From assembly GCA_020091685.1 (NCBI GenBank), contig CM034599.1, positions 25,171,922 to 25,235,921 of the forward strand: a stretch of DNA of 64,000 bases, in the 5' to 3' direction. The notes under the pieces were generated by a model, which had not been told where the DNA came from, ran no database searches, and worked only from the letters and a program-made list of their open reading frames with translations. Made by a program: the position numbers and the translations under genes. Positions 24,080 through 36,810 of this stretch are shown here, piece after piece. Position 1 is the first letter of the stretch; each line of letters opens with the position of its first letter. This DNA is from Lutjanus erythropterus (lineage: Eukaryota > Chordata > Actinopteri > Lutjaniformes > Lutjanidae).

Positions 24080-27000
24080 TCATCTGTCAGTGTCTCTGAG
24101 CACCTCTATGGAGTCCTCTAGCATTGATTCTGTGCTGGTATCCATGACAGACTGATGCCTCCTTGTGGCAGAACCATAAACCTGCAGGTCGGCTGCAGAG
24201 ATCTGCCTCAGCTCTCTGCGACACAAACGGACTGGTGTCATCTCTAAACTCTCCCCAGAGTGATCAACCCCTCTTTCATTCCTCCCCTGCAAATGTGTGT
24301 GTATCTGGTTGTATTCAGGCACTTCTGTCTTGTTGTGTGTGTGGAGGTCAGAGGATGAGGAGGGAAGGGTTTGGTGTGCATATCTGTTGTGTGTCTTTTT
24401 GTCTGTTTGCTCAGCATGTATCTTTGTGTATGTTGTTGCAATGTGTGTGCCTGTCTGTACCTCTTCAGTGTTTGTCTGGGGTTCGTTTGCACTTGTGTGT
24501 ATCTGCATAGACTGTGTCTGTCTGTGCTTCTGTGTGTGTAAGCGATGAGTGACAGGGTGTACAGTGTCACTGAGACACTCTCTGAGTTTCTTTTTAAGCT
24601 GCCGGCTGGAGCTTTTGTAGAAAAACAACTCTTTCTCCAGATGCTGCAGTCTCTCCTGGATGACCTGCTCTGCCTCTCCTGAACCACCCTCTGAGCACAC
24701 ATACATATACACAAGAAAATGGGGAGACAAGAGTCAATGAGACAGCCACATACATGAAACAGTTACTATTATATTACTGAGACAGTTAACCACCAAATCA
24801 CTTTTTTTTCCTCTTACCTGTAGTGCTATTTATCAGTCTAGATTGTTTTGGTGTGACTTGCAGAGTTTTGGAGATACTGGCTGTAGAGATGTCTGCCTTC
24901 TCTGAAATATAATGGAACTAGATGGCTTGTGGTGCTCAATGCATCAAAAATAAATAAATTAACAAAATAAATAAATAAACAAAATAAAAAACTCAACCAC
25001 AATGTCTCTTCCCAGAAATCACGACTGGGTCGCTTAAGGAAATCCACAGATCTTGTTGTGAGTAGTTTCAGTTAGGAACTATTTTCTTTCACCATAATAC
25101 ACCCAGTAACTGCATCACAGCAAAGAAAGAAATATGCACCTACTCATTGATGAAAGAAGATACCATTAATGTTTGCATCCTGTAGTATCTTGGGTGTTCA
25201 CATCATGAACACCTATCACTACAAATCTGCACTCAAAGACATGGAGTATGATTTTCCATCATGTAGTTACTATAATAACGCCAGAAATTAAAAATTAAAA
25301 ATTGATTTGGTGATTATGACATCGGACAAATGCTATTTTAACAATAATTCTATTTTATCATGCCTTGTACATGGGCACATGCTTTACCAGCGACACATAG
25401 TTTTTTAACAATGTTTAGACTGTGATATGTTCCAAGGATAAAACATGACCTACTGCTGGTGTTGTTTTCAGGTGATTTAATGAAGGTAAACAGTGAGTCA
25501 CTCTGGCGCAGCATTTCTCAGAGGCTGCAGATTTATCAACGTATTATTGGTGCCATTTCGTCTCACAAAGCAAGCTGTTGCTGACAAGGAACAACACCTT
25601 GCATTTCAAGACTTAACAAGTTTTTCCACTTTGTGGAAAATAGCATAATTTGTTCACCAGGGACCACACTTGGAGCCATAACACCTACTATTTTTCATTG
25701 CCGTTGCTGCCCTAGACTGTAGATACAAGTGCACCCCCACTATTTTCAGATGCATCCCCAATCATTTTGTTCTGGAACCGGGCCTGTCAACAACTCACAC
25801 CAAAAGTAGATAAATGTAATCAAAATCTAGATGGATAAGTAGCACTACAGGGAAGGAGGAAATATCTATTTTTGATTTTGTTGTGAACTGTCCTTTTAAC
25901 AGTTTTGTCCAGGCTGAACTAATTTCCTCACCTTTAAGTTTCTGCAGCAGCAGCTGGATGTTGTTCTGGTGGTCTCGGTGCTGTTGGGTGAGCCTACGGT
26001 CTGCATCCAGGGTCAGATGCTGCATGGTGAACTCCAGCCTCCTCAGCGCCGCCTCCTGCTCCCCAGCATGAAGCTCCAGCTCTTTACAACGCAAACGAAG
26101 ATGGTGCTCCACCTCACGAAGACAAACAACCTGGAGAGGTTGGAGGGAGCCAGAGAAACACATTAACGGCACGACATAATTATAAACATATTGGCTGAAC
26201 CTTTGTTTACTCTCACACCTGCAGAGAAAAATCAAGGACAGAGACAAACAGGCGGAAGGGAGTTTATCTCATTGTAATAGTTCAACATAGTGCAAACAAA
26301 TCTCCTAGAGAGAAGCTGATATAGTTTATAATGGTATTAAAACATATCAGCTGGAAAGATAAGGTGCACAGTAGGCAGCTTCAGGGGAGCAGACAGAGGG
26401 AGGAAGTTTAATTTAATCAGTGTTATGGAAACAGAGCACCTGCATTTGTGACTCAGAGAGGGAAGGGAAGGTAAAACAACAGAGGAAGAGACAAGGAAAA
26501 CATAAATCTCCAGCTGGAATATAAAATGAAGAAGTCAGCATTCAGGCACACATCGATTTGGTTTATAAATAGTAAATAACAGGAAAGGAAAAACAGTAAA
26601 AAAAATAATTCAGGCACTGGTAAAGAAACTAGACTGGAGAACATGTACCTTGTTGAAATATCTGATGAGCAGCTCTAAAACCTCAGGTGCTGAAAGCTCT
26701 TTCAGCTTCCTGATGACATCACAGAACTGGGCGGGTTCACTGCTTTGTGGCTGACATGAAGATGAGTCTGTGATTAACAGCTTCTTCTGTTTGTCCCGGA
26801 TGGAGCAGTTTTTAAACTCCAGAGCTGCATCCAAAGCTTCAATAGCCTCCTCCAACTGCAGCAGGGAATGCTCCTCCTACATGAAGACATGAATCAAAGT
26901 GCATTAAAGAAAAAGAAGCACACGGATGAAGAATAAAATGCATTATACACTTATACAGCATTCCCTTTTTCTGACCTCCACTGTGAGCACTCTGTTGTCC

Positions 27001-30000
27001 TTCAGCTGGGCGTCCAGAGTGTCTCTCCTCTTTCTAAGCATGTCTCTTTCTTCCTCCAGTTCCTCTATGGTGACTCCTGCAGTCCGCCTCACACCACTGC
27101 TGCTCCTCAGCTGTTCCTCCAGAGACTCTAACCGCACGGACACACGCAGCAGGTCCTGACTCAGAGCCTGAAAATTCAGTGATACAAAACTTCAGGACTC
27201 CAGCTTCAATACCAGACGTCCCACTAATCAATAAATGCCATTAGTAAACAAAGTTGTCACAATTAGGGATGAGCAATCTGGTCAAAAAATAATATCACAA
27301 GCTATTTAACTGCAAATGCAATCTAAATGGCAATCTTTTTCACATTTTTTAAATACCCTGTGGACAACTAGGCTTGAAATAGCCTATGAATTTCTCCATC
27401 TCCATCACTGATACACATTATAGCATTAAAGTACTACACAGGTTTCAAAATTATTATTAAAACCTCAGTTTATTTTGAAGCTGTAAATAGAGGCCATAAG
27501 ATAACCTAATCATAAAATAACATTTTTTAAGTACTTTCAACTCAATTGCATTGTTTACACGTCATCCAAGGAAGATCCACATGAAGTTATTTGTCCACTC
27601 AGCATAGCCATCTATTTTTAGCCAAATTATTCCATTGGTTTGTTCATGTAGCATTGATCCACTAGTCAGTGAAGTTAAGTGAAGTTTGGAGATAGATGTA
27701 AGAGGAAATTAAATACTGTGATCTCTGCAACCTGCCTGGAAAGTAGATCGTGGATGTTTTAGATCACGATCCCAATCTAAAATCATCAGATTGCCCATCC
27801 CTAGTCACAATGTTTTCTAAATCCTGATAAAAAACTTTACACAGTGGCATCACCATATGCGTATGTTCACACATACAGTACCCAGGCTCACCTGACTGGA
27901 GCGTAGCATCTTGGTCTCCAGTTTGTTTTTCTGATGCAGACAGGCCTCCTTGCGCAGGAGCACCTCCTCTCTTCTCTTCAGCTCCTCCTCCAGCTCCTGC
28001 AGCTCTGCTCTCTTCTGGAGCACCCGCTCTTCCTCTTCCTCCAGCCAACTTCTGGCAAGCAGCTGCAGTGAAGACAAGGATGGGTGAGGATGGTGAGGTC
28101 ATTTTGGGGGGGAGAAAAAGAAAAACTAACTTAAACTGAATTTATGCTGTTTCTTTATTTAACAACAAAATCTTACCTCTTCCTTTGACTCTTGCTGGTC
28201 ATTGCTTTTGCACAGAGTCACATCTCCTGTCCTTTGCTCCTACAAACAAAAACACAAATCACCTTTACTCAAAGCAGTCAGTAATGACTCAGTAATAATA
28301 TTACATGTTTGTAGCTTTGTATTTCCCAGCAAGTCTACCTCAACTTGACTGTGATGGTTTTATTTGGATCTCAATGCGTGTTAGTAATAGTTTAGTCAAA
28401 CTGGTCTTACAATGAGGAAGCCAGATTTATATTTTGACCTCAGTTAACCAAAATTTAAATATCAAATTAAAGCAAAATTGAGGGAGATACAAAAAGTGAC
28501 AAAAAGCAGAGCCATAAACAAAAGTTATTTTAGTTTTTAAAGATTCTTTCACATACTGTAGATAGACTGCTGCTTGTCCACAAAGTTCACTGGCTTAACT
28601 GGCTATGGAACATCAGGATTAATCAAATATAGATCAAAGTGATCATGAATACAACTGCTGTGACATTTTTTTTTTGTTAATTTAGATTACTTTTTAAATT
28701 TGGGATCAATAGCGCTGACACACAGCTTTAAACTGAAGTTTATTATGTTTATCTTTTTTCCCATTGCTTTGTCTAGACAACATGTTTGATGAGTTCATTT
28801 TTAAACATCTGAACAACTAACCCCATTAAGATCAAGCTCTTTGTCACTGGTCTCTCTCTGCTGCCTGAGGCTGGTCTGAAGCTGGGCTCGCTGCAGTCTC
28901 ATGTGCTCCAGGCTGTGGTACACCTCTGCCTGGACCTGCTGCCTCTGCAGGGAAAGTCTCGCCAACACGTCGAGTCCTCTGCCATCAGCACTGTGCCTGC
29001 CATGTCTTTCCAGTGCCTGGGTTTCCTTATCTGTCAGGCAAATAAAAATGTTGAAAGATTCAAATATTGCTCAAAAATACACATATTTCAGACTCAAATC
29101 AGTGTTTTCCCTGTTTTTGTTCCTCCATCAAGACCTTGGTTGTTATTTCCTAAACTGAAATCCTTGATTTTTACATACTTTACACAATGTAGCCAATCAT
29201 GGCTCATATTTTGCCTCTCAGGTCATTTCATATTTTGACTCACCACATACAACTTTGCACATATCTCTGCATATATTGTTTACAATAAAAAAATCCCATT
29301 TATACTAAATATTTCTCCAGTATTTGGCAATCAGGGTGGCAACTAAGGCATGTATTAATGTCTGCTACAATATTCAAATTCTATAATCTCTAACTCTTCT
29401 CTAATAGTGGCTTCAAAGAGATAGTTTGGATTATTTGAAGTGGGGTTATGACATACTTATTGATAGCTAGTTTATTACCTACAGTAGATGGCTGGACCAC
29501 TGCTGCCTTGATCAGTTAGTCTGATTATGTTATTGTGTATCTTTTGTTTTTTTTAAAGCTTCATTCAGATTCACCAAATCACAAAATAACAAAATAACAA
29601 AAAAAATGCAATCATGCAGTGGTAGAAAAGCGACTCCCGTCTTCTTTGAGGTAAAATAACCAAATAAAACTGCCAAAGGATTCTGGTTGCTTTGAAGAGA
29701 GCGATACTTGGCTTGTATATTGGAGTGTTACGGATACAGATTTTTTTTTAGGCAGCTAAAATATGTTTTGCTGACCCTACTCACAGCAGTACACTACTTA
29801 GCTTCTTACACTGGGAATGTTTTCACCAACCTTGGTTGACACAAAGCTCCTCACATTTGCTCTGACACACAAACAAATCAGCTGAAAATTTTCATTTATC
29901 TTGACTCACTAACATGGGTCGAGTCAAAGTACAAAACAACAGACATGATACATGACAGTATGTAATTATTTTAACACACCAGTTTTGTCGAGCTCTTTGA

Positions 30001-33000
30001 TGAGCTCCTCTTTCATGCGCATGTTGATTGACAGGTCTTGGATCCTCCTCTGAGTAGCACTGGCTCTCAGTCTCTCCCTCCTCATATGGCTTTGACTGGC
30101 ATGATTTTCCTTGGTCCCTTAAAGAAATAGCAACAAACAATATGAAAAGGAAACTGTTTCTTCTATATAAAATAACAGGTAAATATGCACCCATCAACAC
30201 AAAATGACAAAAGTATACCTGTGGCTCGTTGAGGCTGTTGTACTAATGGATTTTCATTAAATGTTTGGTCTAGTCCAGCGTTTTTCTCTTTCAGAGTTGA
30301 TTTCTTCTGCCGGCTGGTCCATGTTCGGTTTAAAGAACGCCTGGAGAAACATCATCATATTACATGATGAGGCAAAAAAATTTGATTTTAACTTACAAAA
30401 ACAAACAAAAAAAGATTTTCTGAATAAAAGATTACTGATGCGTGTGAAACTTAAGTCAAGCACTGTGTGCATTTCTGTGGCGCATGGCACACATGCAAAA
30501 GACTTGGTTATATAAGGAAAAAAACTGTTAACAAAGTATGATAGAAGCTGACATTTATGGCCAATCATGTCAGCTGCTTTCATCTTCTTCAAAAACAGTG
30601 TACTCCCTGCTACATGAGCCCCACATATGCTGCATAAACTGGGAGGCTGTGGGAAGATATTTTTGACCAGTTTCAGGTGAACAAGAGCACAGATATTGAT
30701 GTGGTTATTTTGAAACGGTATTTTGCAACAGCTTGATGTGTGTCATGTATAATGTATTGCAATTAAATGCAGGGCTAAAATTAGACACTGCAGATGGAAC
30801 CATTATTATAATTATCAAAATTACCGCAATTAAAACAGTATTTTTGCTGTCAACTAGTTGAACTGTATAAAAAAAGATGACAGTGAAAAGCATAACATTC
30901 AGGGTTTGTGTGATTTGTGGGAGGTCTACACAACAACTCAACAACTGCATAGAGCTGCAATGATTAGTCAATCAATCGATTAAATGATTGAAAGAAAAAT
31001 AGCCGGAAACTACTTGATAATCAATTAATCTTTTCAGTCATTTTTCAAGCAAAAATGTAAAGGATTTTCTACTTCTGCTTTCTTAAACATAAGGCTTTGC
31101 TGCTTTTCTTTGTCATTTATGATGAGAAATGAGTCTTAGGGTTTGAACTGTTGGTTGGAAAACTGTAATAAGCATTTCTTAACATTTGTTAACATAATCA
31201 ACAGATTGATCAACAATGAAAAGTTAGTTAAAATCATAGTGTGTGGATTGTCAATAACAAAACCCTTACTGTGCCTCTCTTTTCATATTGGTACATTGAG
31301 GGACACTCCTATAAAAAATGGGAGCAGGTGAGGATTTAACATGAATGAGTGACTCTGCTTTTTTGTTGCAACATTTAAAAACTATTTTTTTAGGCCTCTA
31401 TGCCTTTAATTTGATAGGATAGCTGATGACATAATGGGAAAGGAGGTGGATGACATGAAGCAAAGGGCAATAGGTGGGAGTTGAACCCATGGCTGCTGCA
31501 GAGGACTCACAGTCTCAGTACATGGGGCAAATTTTCTACCAACTGAGCCACCAGGCTACCTTGTTGCACCATTTTAACCAAAACGTAGTGCTTCTCATGC
31601 TATTGAAAGAGTATTTAGTGCACTGTAGCGAATGACTGGTTGTTTGACAAAGAAAGAACCAGTAAGCTTGTATAATACAGGATCTCACCTGAATCCCATT
31701 CTGCCCACAAAGATGCCCTCCTCCTCCTCCTCCTCCTCCTCCTCCTCCTCTTGATCCCTGTCTTTGCTCTCTGCCTGCGGCTTTATGAATGGACAGTACA
31801 CCTCATCCTTTTCCTCAATCTCAGCCAGCAGGAGGTGACTGCGCATCTTAAAAGCTGCCATCACCCTCTCCAGCGAGTAGGCAGGAGGACTGGAGTGAAT
31901 CTACAAACACATGCATTCACACAGAAATAGGCACAGCCATGAACGAGTGCGTGCATGCACATATAGAGCAAAATCATTTAGCACCCACAACGGCAGAAGT
32001 CACAGGAAAAAGTCAAAAGCAAGGACAACAGGTACAACAGACAAACACACAGAACAAAACAGTGCAACTACCCACCCTCCTGGGAGGCCCGTGTACGCAG
32101 CTGTGCCTGATCAGAGGGACACTGTGGGGTCTCCCAGAAGCCCCTTCTTCCACTGTTGCACCCCTAAAGGTCATGAGGTCACTCCGAAGACGACTGATGA
32201 GGATCTGCTGGTCCACAAGTTGTTCAGTCTGAAAACATTCACATTCACACACACACAGACACACATTTAACCAACAAATGAAAAACCTGCACAGCTGTCA
32301 TTACATTCTAGGACAGTTTTGAAGTTTTATTTGCAGACGACCGACCATGTTGAAGATATGAGTGTTTGTTTTTTTACTGCATTATAGAGCTACACTCACG
32401 ACTCGTCTTCTCACCTGTATACGGTTACGTTCCTTTTCTTCCTCTACAGCTTGAAGGTGGTTTTTGCTCTCTTGAAGAAGTGTCTCCACTTCTTTTTGGA
32501 CCTGTCCTAGCTCTGTGTCCTTCTGCTCCAATAGTTGTTCCTTTACAGTGAGAGCTTCCTGAGAGAGAGGGAGAGGTGGATTTCTGTGCTTCACCTTGAC
32601 ATGTGGATATCTTATCATAAGTTCAGCAGCACTTCTTTTTTTTAGTCAAAATAGCTTTATTTTCCATATACTTCATCCAATGTGACTAAGGCTTTTGACA
32701 ACATGATCTCCTCCTAGGTTTTTATTGGATACCATCACAGTGGATATTTTGACTAAAAGAAAGAAACACAGGTGGAACTGATAACATTAAAGGCACAGTT
32801 TATTTTCTCCTACCTGTAGTGCTATTAATCCAACTAGATTGTTTTGGTGTGAGTTGCCAAGTTTTGGAGATATCGGCAGATTTCTGCCCTCTCTCACATA
32901 TGATGGAACCAGATGGCACTCAACCTGTGGTGCTCAAAGTGCCAAAAAATACAACAGCAATGTCTCTTTCCAGAAACCATGACTCGGTTACTTAAAATAA

Positions 33001-36000
33001 TCCACAGGGCTTGTTTTGTGCAGTTTCATGTAGGAACTATTTTCTTCTTTCTACTGAGCTACACCCACCAACCATATCACTGTATAGAAGGAAGCATGGA
33101 TCTACTCATGGACGAGAGACTACAACTCAGCCAAGGAGGATGCCATTAATGTTTACATCCTATCCTGACTGACATGAGCGTCTCGTCCATTAGTAGATGC
33201 ATGCTTCCTTCTGTGCAGTGATACAGTTGGTGATCATGATGGTGTGACATTTGTTTATTGCCTGTACCACATAAACATGTTTTTTTTTATAGCAGCTTCT
33301 GCAATTTGGACATTGCTCTCATTTAGCAATATTGTAATTTTGATAATATTTTGATTAAATGTGCAGTCCTAATGTCCAACACCATTCACTCTGAACAAAA
33401 GTAAACCAACAGCAGCTAAATGGAGATATTAATTCTCTGTATTTTATCTTGAATGTCTCGATGATGGACCGGTTCTGTTAACTGTTGGATAAAACAAGGA
33501 TTTCCGAAGACAATCTGATGTTTCTTTTTCATGTGTTATAATTACCTTGCATTTGTTGAGTTCTTTTCTGAGCTTTAATATTGTATCGTGGTGAGGCTGG
33601 TCTCCACTGTCCTCTGAACAGTCCTTATTATCAGCTTGATGTGAGTGATTGACAGCAGTCAGTCTCTCCTGCCAATCCTGCAGTCTCTGCCTGAAAGAAG
33701 GACTTGGAGTGGGCCCAGAGACATCTGCCAGCAGGGCTGCGGCTTCCTGTGCTAGAGTGCAGTACTGAGTTGGTTCCTCTTGGTTCATGTTTTTATCTGG
33801 ATCAGACATCCTCATCTGACTGGGCTGTTTGAAGCCACCCCGCTCTCCAGGTGTTCCGCCTGTCCTCTCCCTCTCCGTTACTATGTCTCTCTCCTTCTCT
33901 TTCAGCAGCTCTCTCAGTCTCTGGACTTCATACTCCAGCTCAGCCAGTCGAGCCTCACCAGGATTCCAGGCTGTAGGACACGATTTGACCTCTGTGTGAG
34001 TGGACGTTGCTGCAGGGCAGTTATGAATGTGACGAGCCTTGGATGCAAACTGCAGGACGCTCAGAGTCTCAGTTACACTGTAGTCGGAGGGGCTAACACA
34101 TGCCACCATCAACGTATGGGCGGTGCCTCCCAGTGAATCTCGGAGGAGACGGGTGATCTTAGCATCACGGTATGGTATGTGTGCACTGTTGCAGTTGTTG
34201 CCGCGGCGATTTCGAGCAGGGTCAGAGAGGGCACGGATGACATTGCCCAGTGCAAGCAGGCCTGTGTTAATCTGAACAGACTCTTTAAGACGCGTCCCGG
34301 TGTTCCCAGTTTTTCCAGCACGCTCCGAGCCTGCGAGGTCCACCAGGCAGAGCTTGGAAGAGCGGACAGATTTTAAGGTAGAGTTGCTGTTGTGGCAACA
34401 TTGGACAAGCTGGACGGTGAAAATGGCGTGAGAGCGACTGGAGTGCTCATTCATCCCTGTGGCACCAGTGTGGCGCAGGGCGTTGCCAGTCTCTAGAACA
34501 CTTAGTAGCTCCTCAGCTGAGGTGACGACCACCTCTTTGGCTCCCACCACCACTGAAAACATTAACAAAAACACGCAATGATCATTTTTAATGAAAGTGA
34601 CTTTTAGTAAGAACATTCATTTCCCTAGTGGGCAGTAATCCAAAGTGCATAACCAAACAATTATGAATTTATTCTAAACTTAAACTTTTACTTACCCGTG
34701 TTTCCCCTCTCATCCTCTCTGATATGTAGCTCTTTGTGGATGGTGTGCAGCTCCAGCAGGTCTCGCAGTTCCTCCCTGTACAGCTCCATATACGAGACCC
34801 GCACTGAGGCGTCCTCACCATCACTGTTGTTTCTCTTCTCCTCCAGCGACAAGAACACATCCTGGGCCACACGGTCAATAATTCCTCCCTCTTTATCTGA
34901 GACAGGTTTTGGAAGAAGAAGATAGTTATAAAGTAACTGCTGAAAAGACCTGAGAGTGAAACATTAGAAGAGACCCTTTGGGTCAAATACCCAGTACATC
35001 TTGAAAGTATAATAATGGGGCAACAGCAAATTACAGGTCAGGAAAGCTTGTTCTGAACTTGAGATTTCCCATCCATGGCTTTCAACCTGAAGTCTAAAAA
35101 ACTGCAAAGAAACCACACAAAATTGTTGGGGGGCATCTTGAAAGACTCAAAAATAAACATGTAGCAGTACATCCAAGCTTAGCCAATATTTCCCTCCACA
35201 ATAAACAAATCACTTAACTCCATGGACAAAAGTTCCCATTCATCATCCACCAGTCACTCCATCTAGTTCTCCTAAATAGCCTCTGCTGGCTCGAACACCA
35301 TTTTTGTGATAAAAACTGCCACCTGTGCTTTGACGATGCTCAAATTGGCTACTGATTCACAGCTTCAAACTCGGCAGGTAAGAGGTAAGTTAAGGGAAAC
35401 TTAACTTACATTTCTGGGTGACTATTCCTGTTTTTTTTTGTGTCTCTAATTATTATGAAAGCATGCTAGATATTTTAGACATTTTCATTTAGATTTGTAA
35501 AACCTTCATTTATCCTCTATTTGTGAAAATGCTAAAAGGGCCAGACTCTTTAAAACACAGTTTTAGATTAGTGAAACCTTTATTCTACTTGTGAAAATGG
35601 GGGGAAAGTGGTCATTTTGCTGCATCTCACCCACATTGGACCAGGTCTCTTCTAAAAATCACTATACTTAAGCTCATCAAATCTGCTGTTTTTAGCATCT
35701 AGAACACTTGGAATAGGTCTCTTTCAAAACCACTGTACGTATACTTGTAAAATCTGGATTTGACAATCACAGAGAAGATTCAGACTCTTAAAAACATAGT
35801 TTCAACTTTGTGAAATCTATATTCTATTTCTGAAAATGCAAAAAAACAGACATTTCACTGCTACTGTGGCATCTAGACTGCACTGGACCATGTCACTTTC
35901 AGAAACCACTGTACTTAAGACTTGTCAAATCTGGACTAAATTATCCCAGAGAAGCTACAGACTCTTTAAAACACAGTTCCACATTTATGACACCTTCATT

Positions 36001-36387
36001 TTGTTTGTGAAAAAGCAAAAAGGGGACATATCACTTATTTCCCCACATATATACCAGTCCAGAACAAAATGCACTGTACAACTTACCCAGATTCCCCCCA
36101 CCTCCGAGTGTGTATGTCTTCCCTGAGCCCGTCTGTCCATAACAGAAGACAGTGGCATTGTAGCCGTGGACCAGGGACTCCACCAGGGGCTGGACGCAAG
36201 ACTCGTACACCTCATCCTGACTGGCTAAGGGTCCAAACACGTGGTCAAAGGAGAAGAGTCGGTCCGAGCCGACCTTCACCTGAGCAGAGCTCGGCACCGC
36301 TTTCACACACTCTTCATGTTTGTGCAGAAGTTCTTTAGGAAGCAGCGGGCGGATGCGGACCGCCACCCGGACACACACCTCGCTCAT
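24080..36387 (-). CDS. kif27: KIF27, kinesin-4-like / Costal-2 family motor (1,316 aa)
   Basis: Coding exons: 36387-36087, 34896-34696, 34552-33546, 32558-32415, 32228-32076, 31900-31689, 30340-30219, 30117-29980, 29030-28822, 28239-28177, 28062-27892, 27167-26976, 26876-26649, 26130-25932, 24690-24080 (TGA 24082-24080). Phases close at 1,316 aa; human is 1,401. Residues 1-345 form a complete kinesin motor: P-loop GQTGSGKT at 84-91, switch I NEHSSRSH at 202-209, switch II DLAGSE at 239-244. A long coiled coil follows, with [11 protein letters not shown] near the middle and a KIF27-type tail ([19 protein letters not shown]). KIF27 is a relative of fly Costal-2; in vertebrates it works with STK36 in building motile cilia. 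The ATG at 36387 is used rather than the GTG one codon upstream. The 1,007-nt third exon holds most of the motor. Confidence 0.95.
24775..25215 (-). repeat. Dispersed repeat copy A containing a candidate kif27 cassette exon
   Basis: It aligns by eye with 32795-33160, also in a kif27 intron. Shared blocks are TAGATTGTTTTGGTGTGA, AATGTCTCTT.CCAGAAA, TAGGAACTATTTTCTT and CCATTAATGTTT. An AAATAAATAAAC-rich insertion at about 24947-24990 is specific to this copy. Within it, 24901-24818 has a TTTCAG acceptor and a CAG/GTAAGA donor in the kif27 direction and stays open. Confidence 0.75.
30949..31230 (+). repeat. Dispersed 'GCTGCAATGATTA' repeat, copy 2
   Basis: It starts GAGCTGCAATGATTAGTCAA and shares ATTAATCTTTTCAGTCATTTTTCAAGC-type blocks with the other members of this AT-rich family. 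It lies in kif27 intron 6. Confidence 0.55.
31384..31562 (-). repeat. tRNA-derived SINE
   Basis: Read on the minus strand it begins GGTAGCCTGGTGGCTCAGTT (A box TGGCTCAGTTGGTAGA), has a B box GGTTCAACTCC about 60 bases later, and ends in a short A-rich tail. It lies in kif27 intron 6, in the same orientation as the gene. The promoter boxes are intact enough to call it tRNA-like, but the body is not foldable as a tRNA gene. Confidence 0.75.
31718..31750 (-). repeat. kif27: Coding (GAG)11 trinucleotide tract
   Basis: Eleven uninterrupted GAG codons encode 11 glutamates in kif27 exon 6 (DRDQ-E11-GIFVG). A pure-codon run of this kind usually arises by slippage and is often length-variable. Confidence 0.95.
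32795..33235 (-). repeat. Dispersed repeat copy B in kif27 intron 3
   Basis: Second copy of the element at 24775-25215. It keeps the CACTACAG/GTAGG donor-like motif at 32814 but lacks the TTTCAG acceptor-like motif. Its far end holds an inverted pair: GGAAGCATGGATCTACTCAT at about 33090 and ATGCATGCTTCCTTCTGTGC at about 33197. Confidence 0.7.
35470..36030. repeat. kif27: Degenerate tandem array in kif27 intron 1
   Basis: A diverged unit recurs at about 35490, 35546, 35785 and 35958. Each has AGACTCTTTAAAACACAGTT, GTGAAACCTT.ATTCT.CTTG and, where complete, GGACCAGGTCTCTT.C..AAACCACT. Spacing is irregular (about 60-240 bases) and units are partly deleted. Confidence 0.65.
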
Positions 36388-36810
36388 CACGATGAAGAAC
36401 TGCTAGCATCAATGTGGTCACAACTTAATGGACTTTAACGTTCATCCCAGCATCTCACAGCTGGGAAAACTCTGTAACTGAGCTCTTAAACTTGACGGAC
36501 ACGAAATAAACACGAGCCACGTATCTATATGTTACCGAAACAAACCGTTTGGTGTTAGCCTTGTGTGTATAAATGTCCTGGTTGTGTTGTCATCTGTCGT
36601 GTTGATAACTTAAGCTTCCAGCTCCCGTTTGTTGTGGCTTCTCGGTTGCCCGGGAAACCGCTGCTGTGGTGCCGCAGCAGTCGAGGACAGCAGGATGTGA
36701 AGAGTCAAGAGTGTCCACGGAGGACGGAGCGGCTGGTACATGACGGAAACAGCGCCCTCCTGTGACCATGCTCCTTTTTTTTTTTTTTTTTTTCTTTTTT
36801 TTTGCTCTTT
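36388..36810 (-). promoter_or_regulatory. kif27: kif27 5' UTR and promoter region
   Basis: This GC-richer stretch lies directly upstream of the kif27 ATG, with CpGs and a TCTCGGTTGCCCGGGAAACC segment at 36638. The latter closely resembles an X-box (RFX) palindrome, GTTGCC..GGAAAC, as expected for a ciliary gene. A T-rich run at 36775-36803 closes the region. The start site was not determined. Confidence 0.5.
36642..36657. promoter_or_regulatory. kif27: X-box-like RFX site near kif27
   Basis: The bases GGTTGCCCGGGAAACC form an imperfect inverted repeat that fits the RFX X-box consensus (GTNRCC..RGNAAC). It lies about 255 bases above the kif27 ATG. RFX factors control many ciliary genes, which fits the role of KIF27. 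Not tested. Confidence 0.6.

Noticed and set aside
24163-24548. Plus-strand Cys/Val-rich open frames
   Set aside because: They are readings of the TG-repeat strand opposite the last kif27 exon, with no splice or homology support.
31384-31562. Possible tRNA gene
   Set aside because: A and B boxes are present, but the sequence does not give a full cloverleaf and it has an unrelated body and A-rich tail, so it is a SINE.
36388-36390. GTG start codon one codon upstream of the kif27 ATG
   Set aside because: The ATG at 36387-36385 is standard and gives the usual short lead before [11 protein letters not shown].
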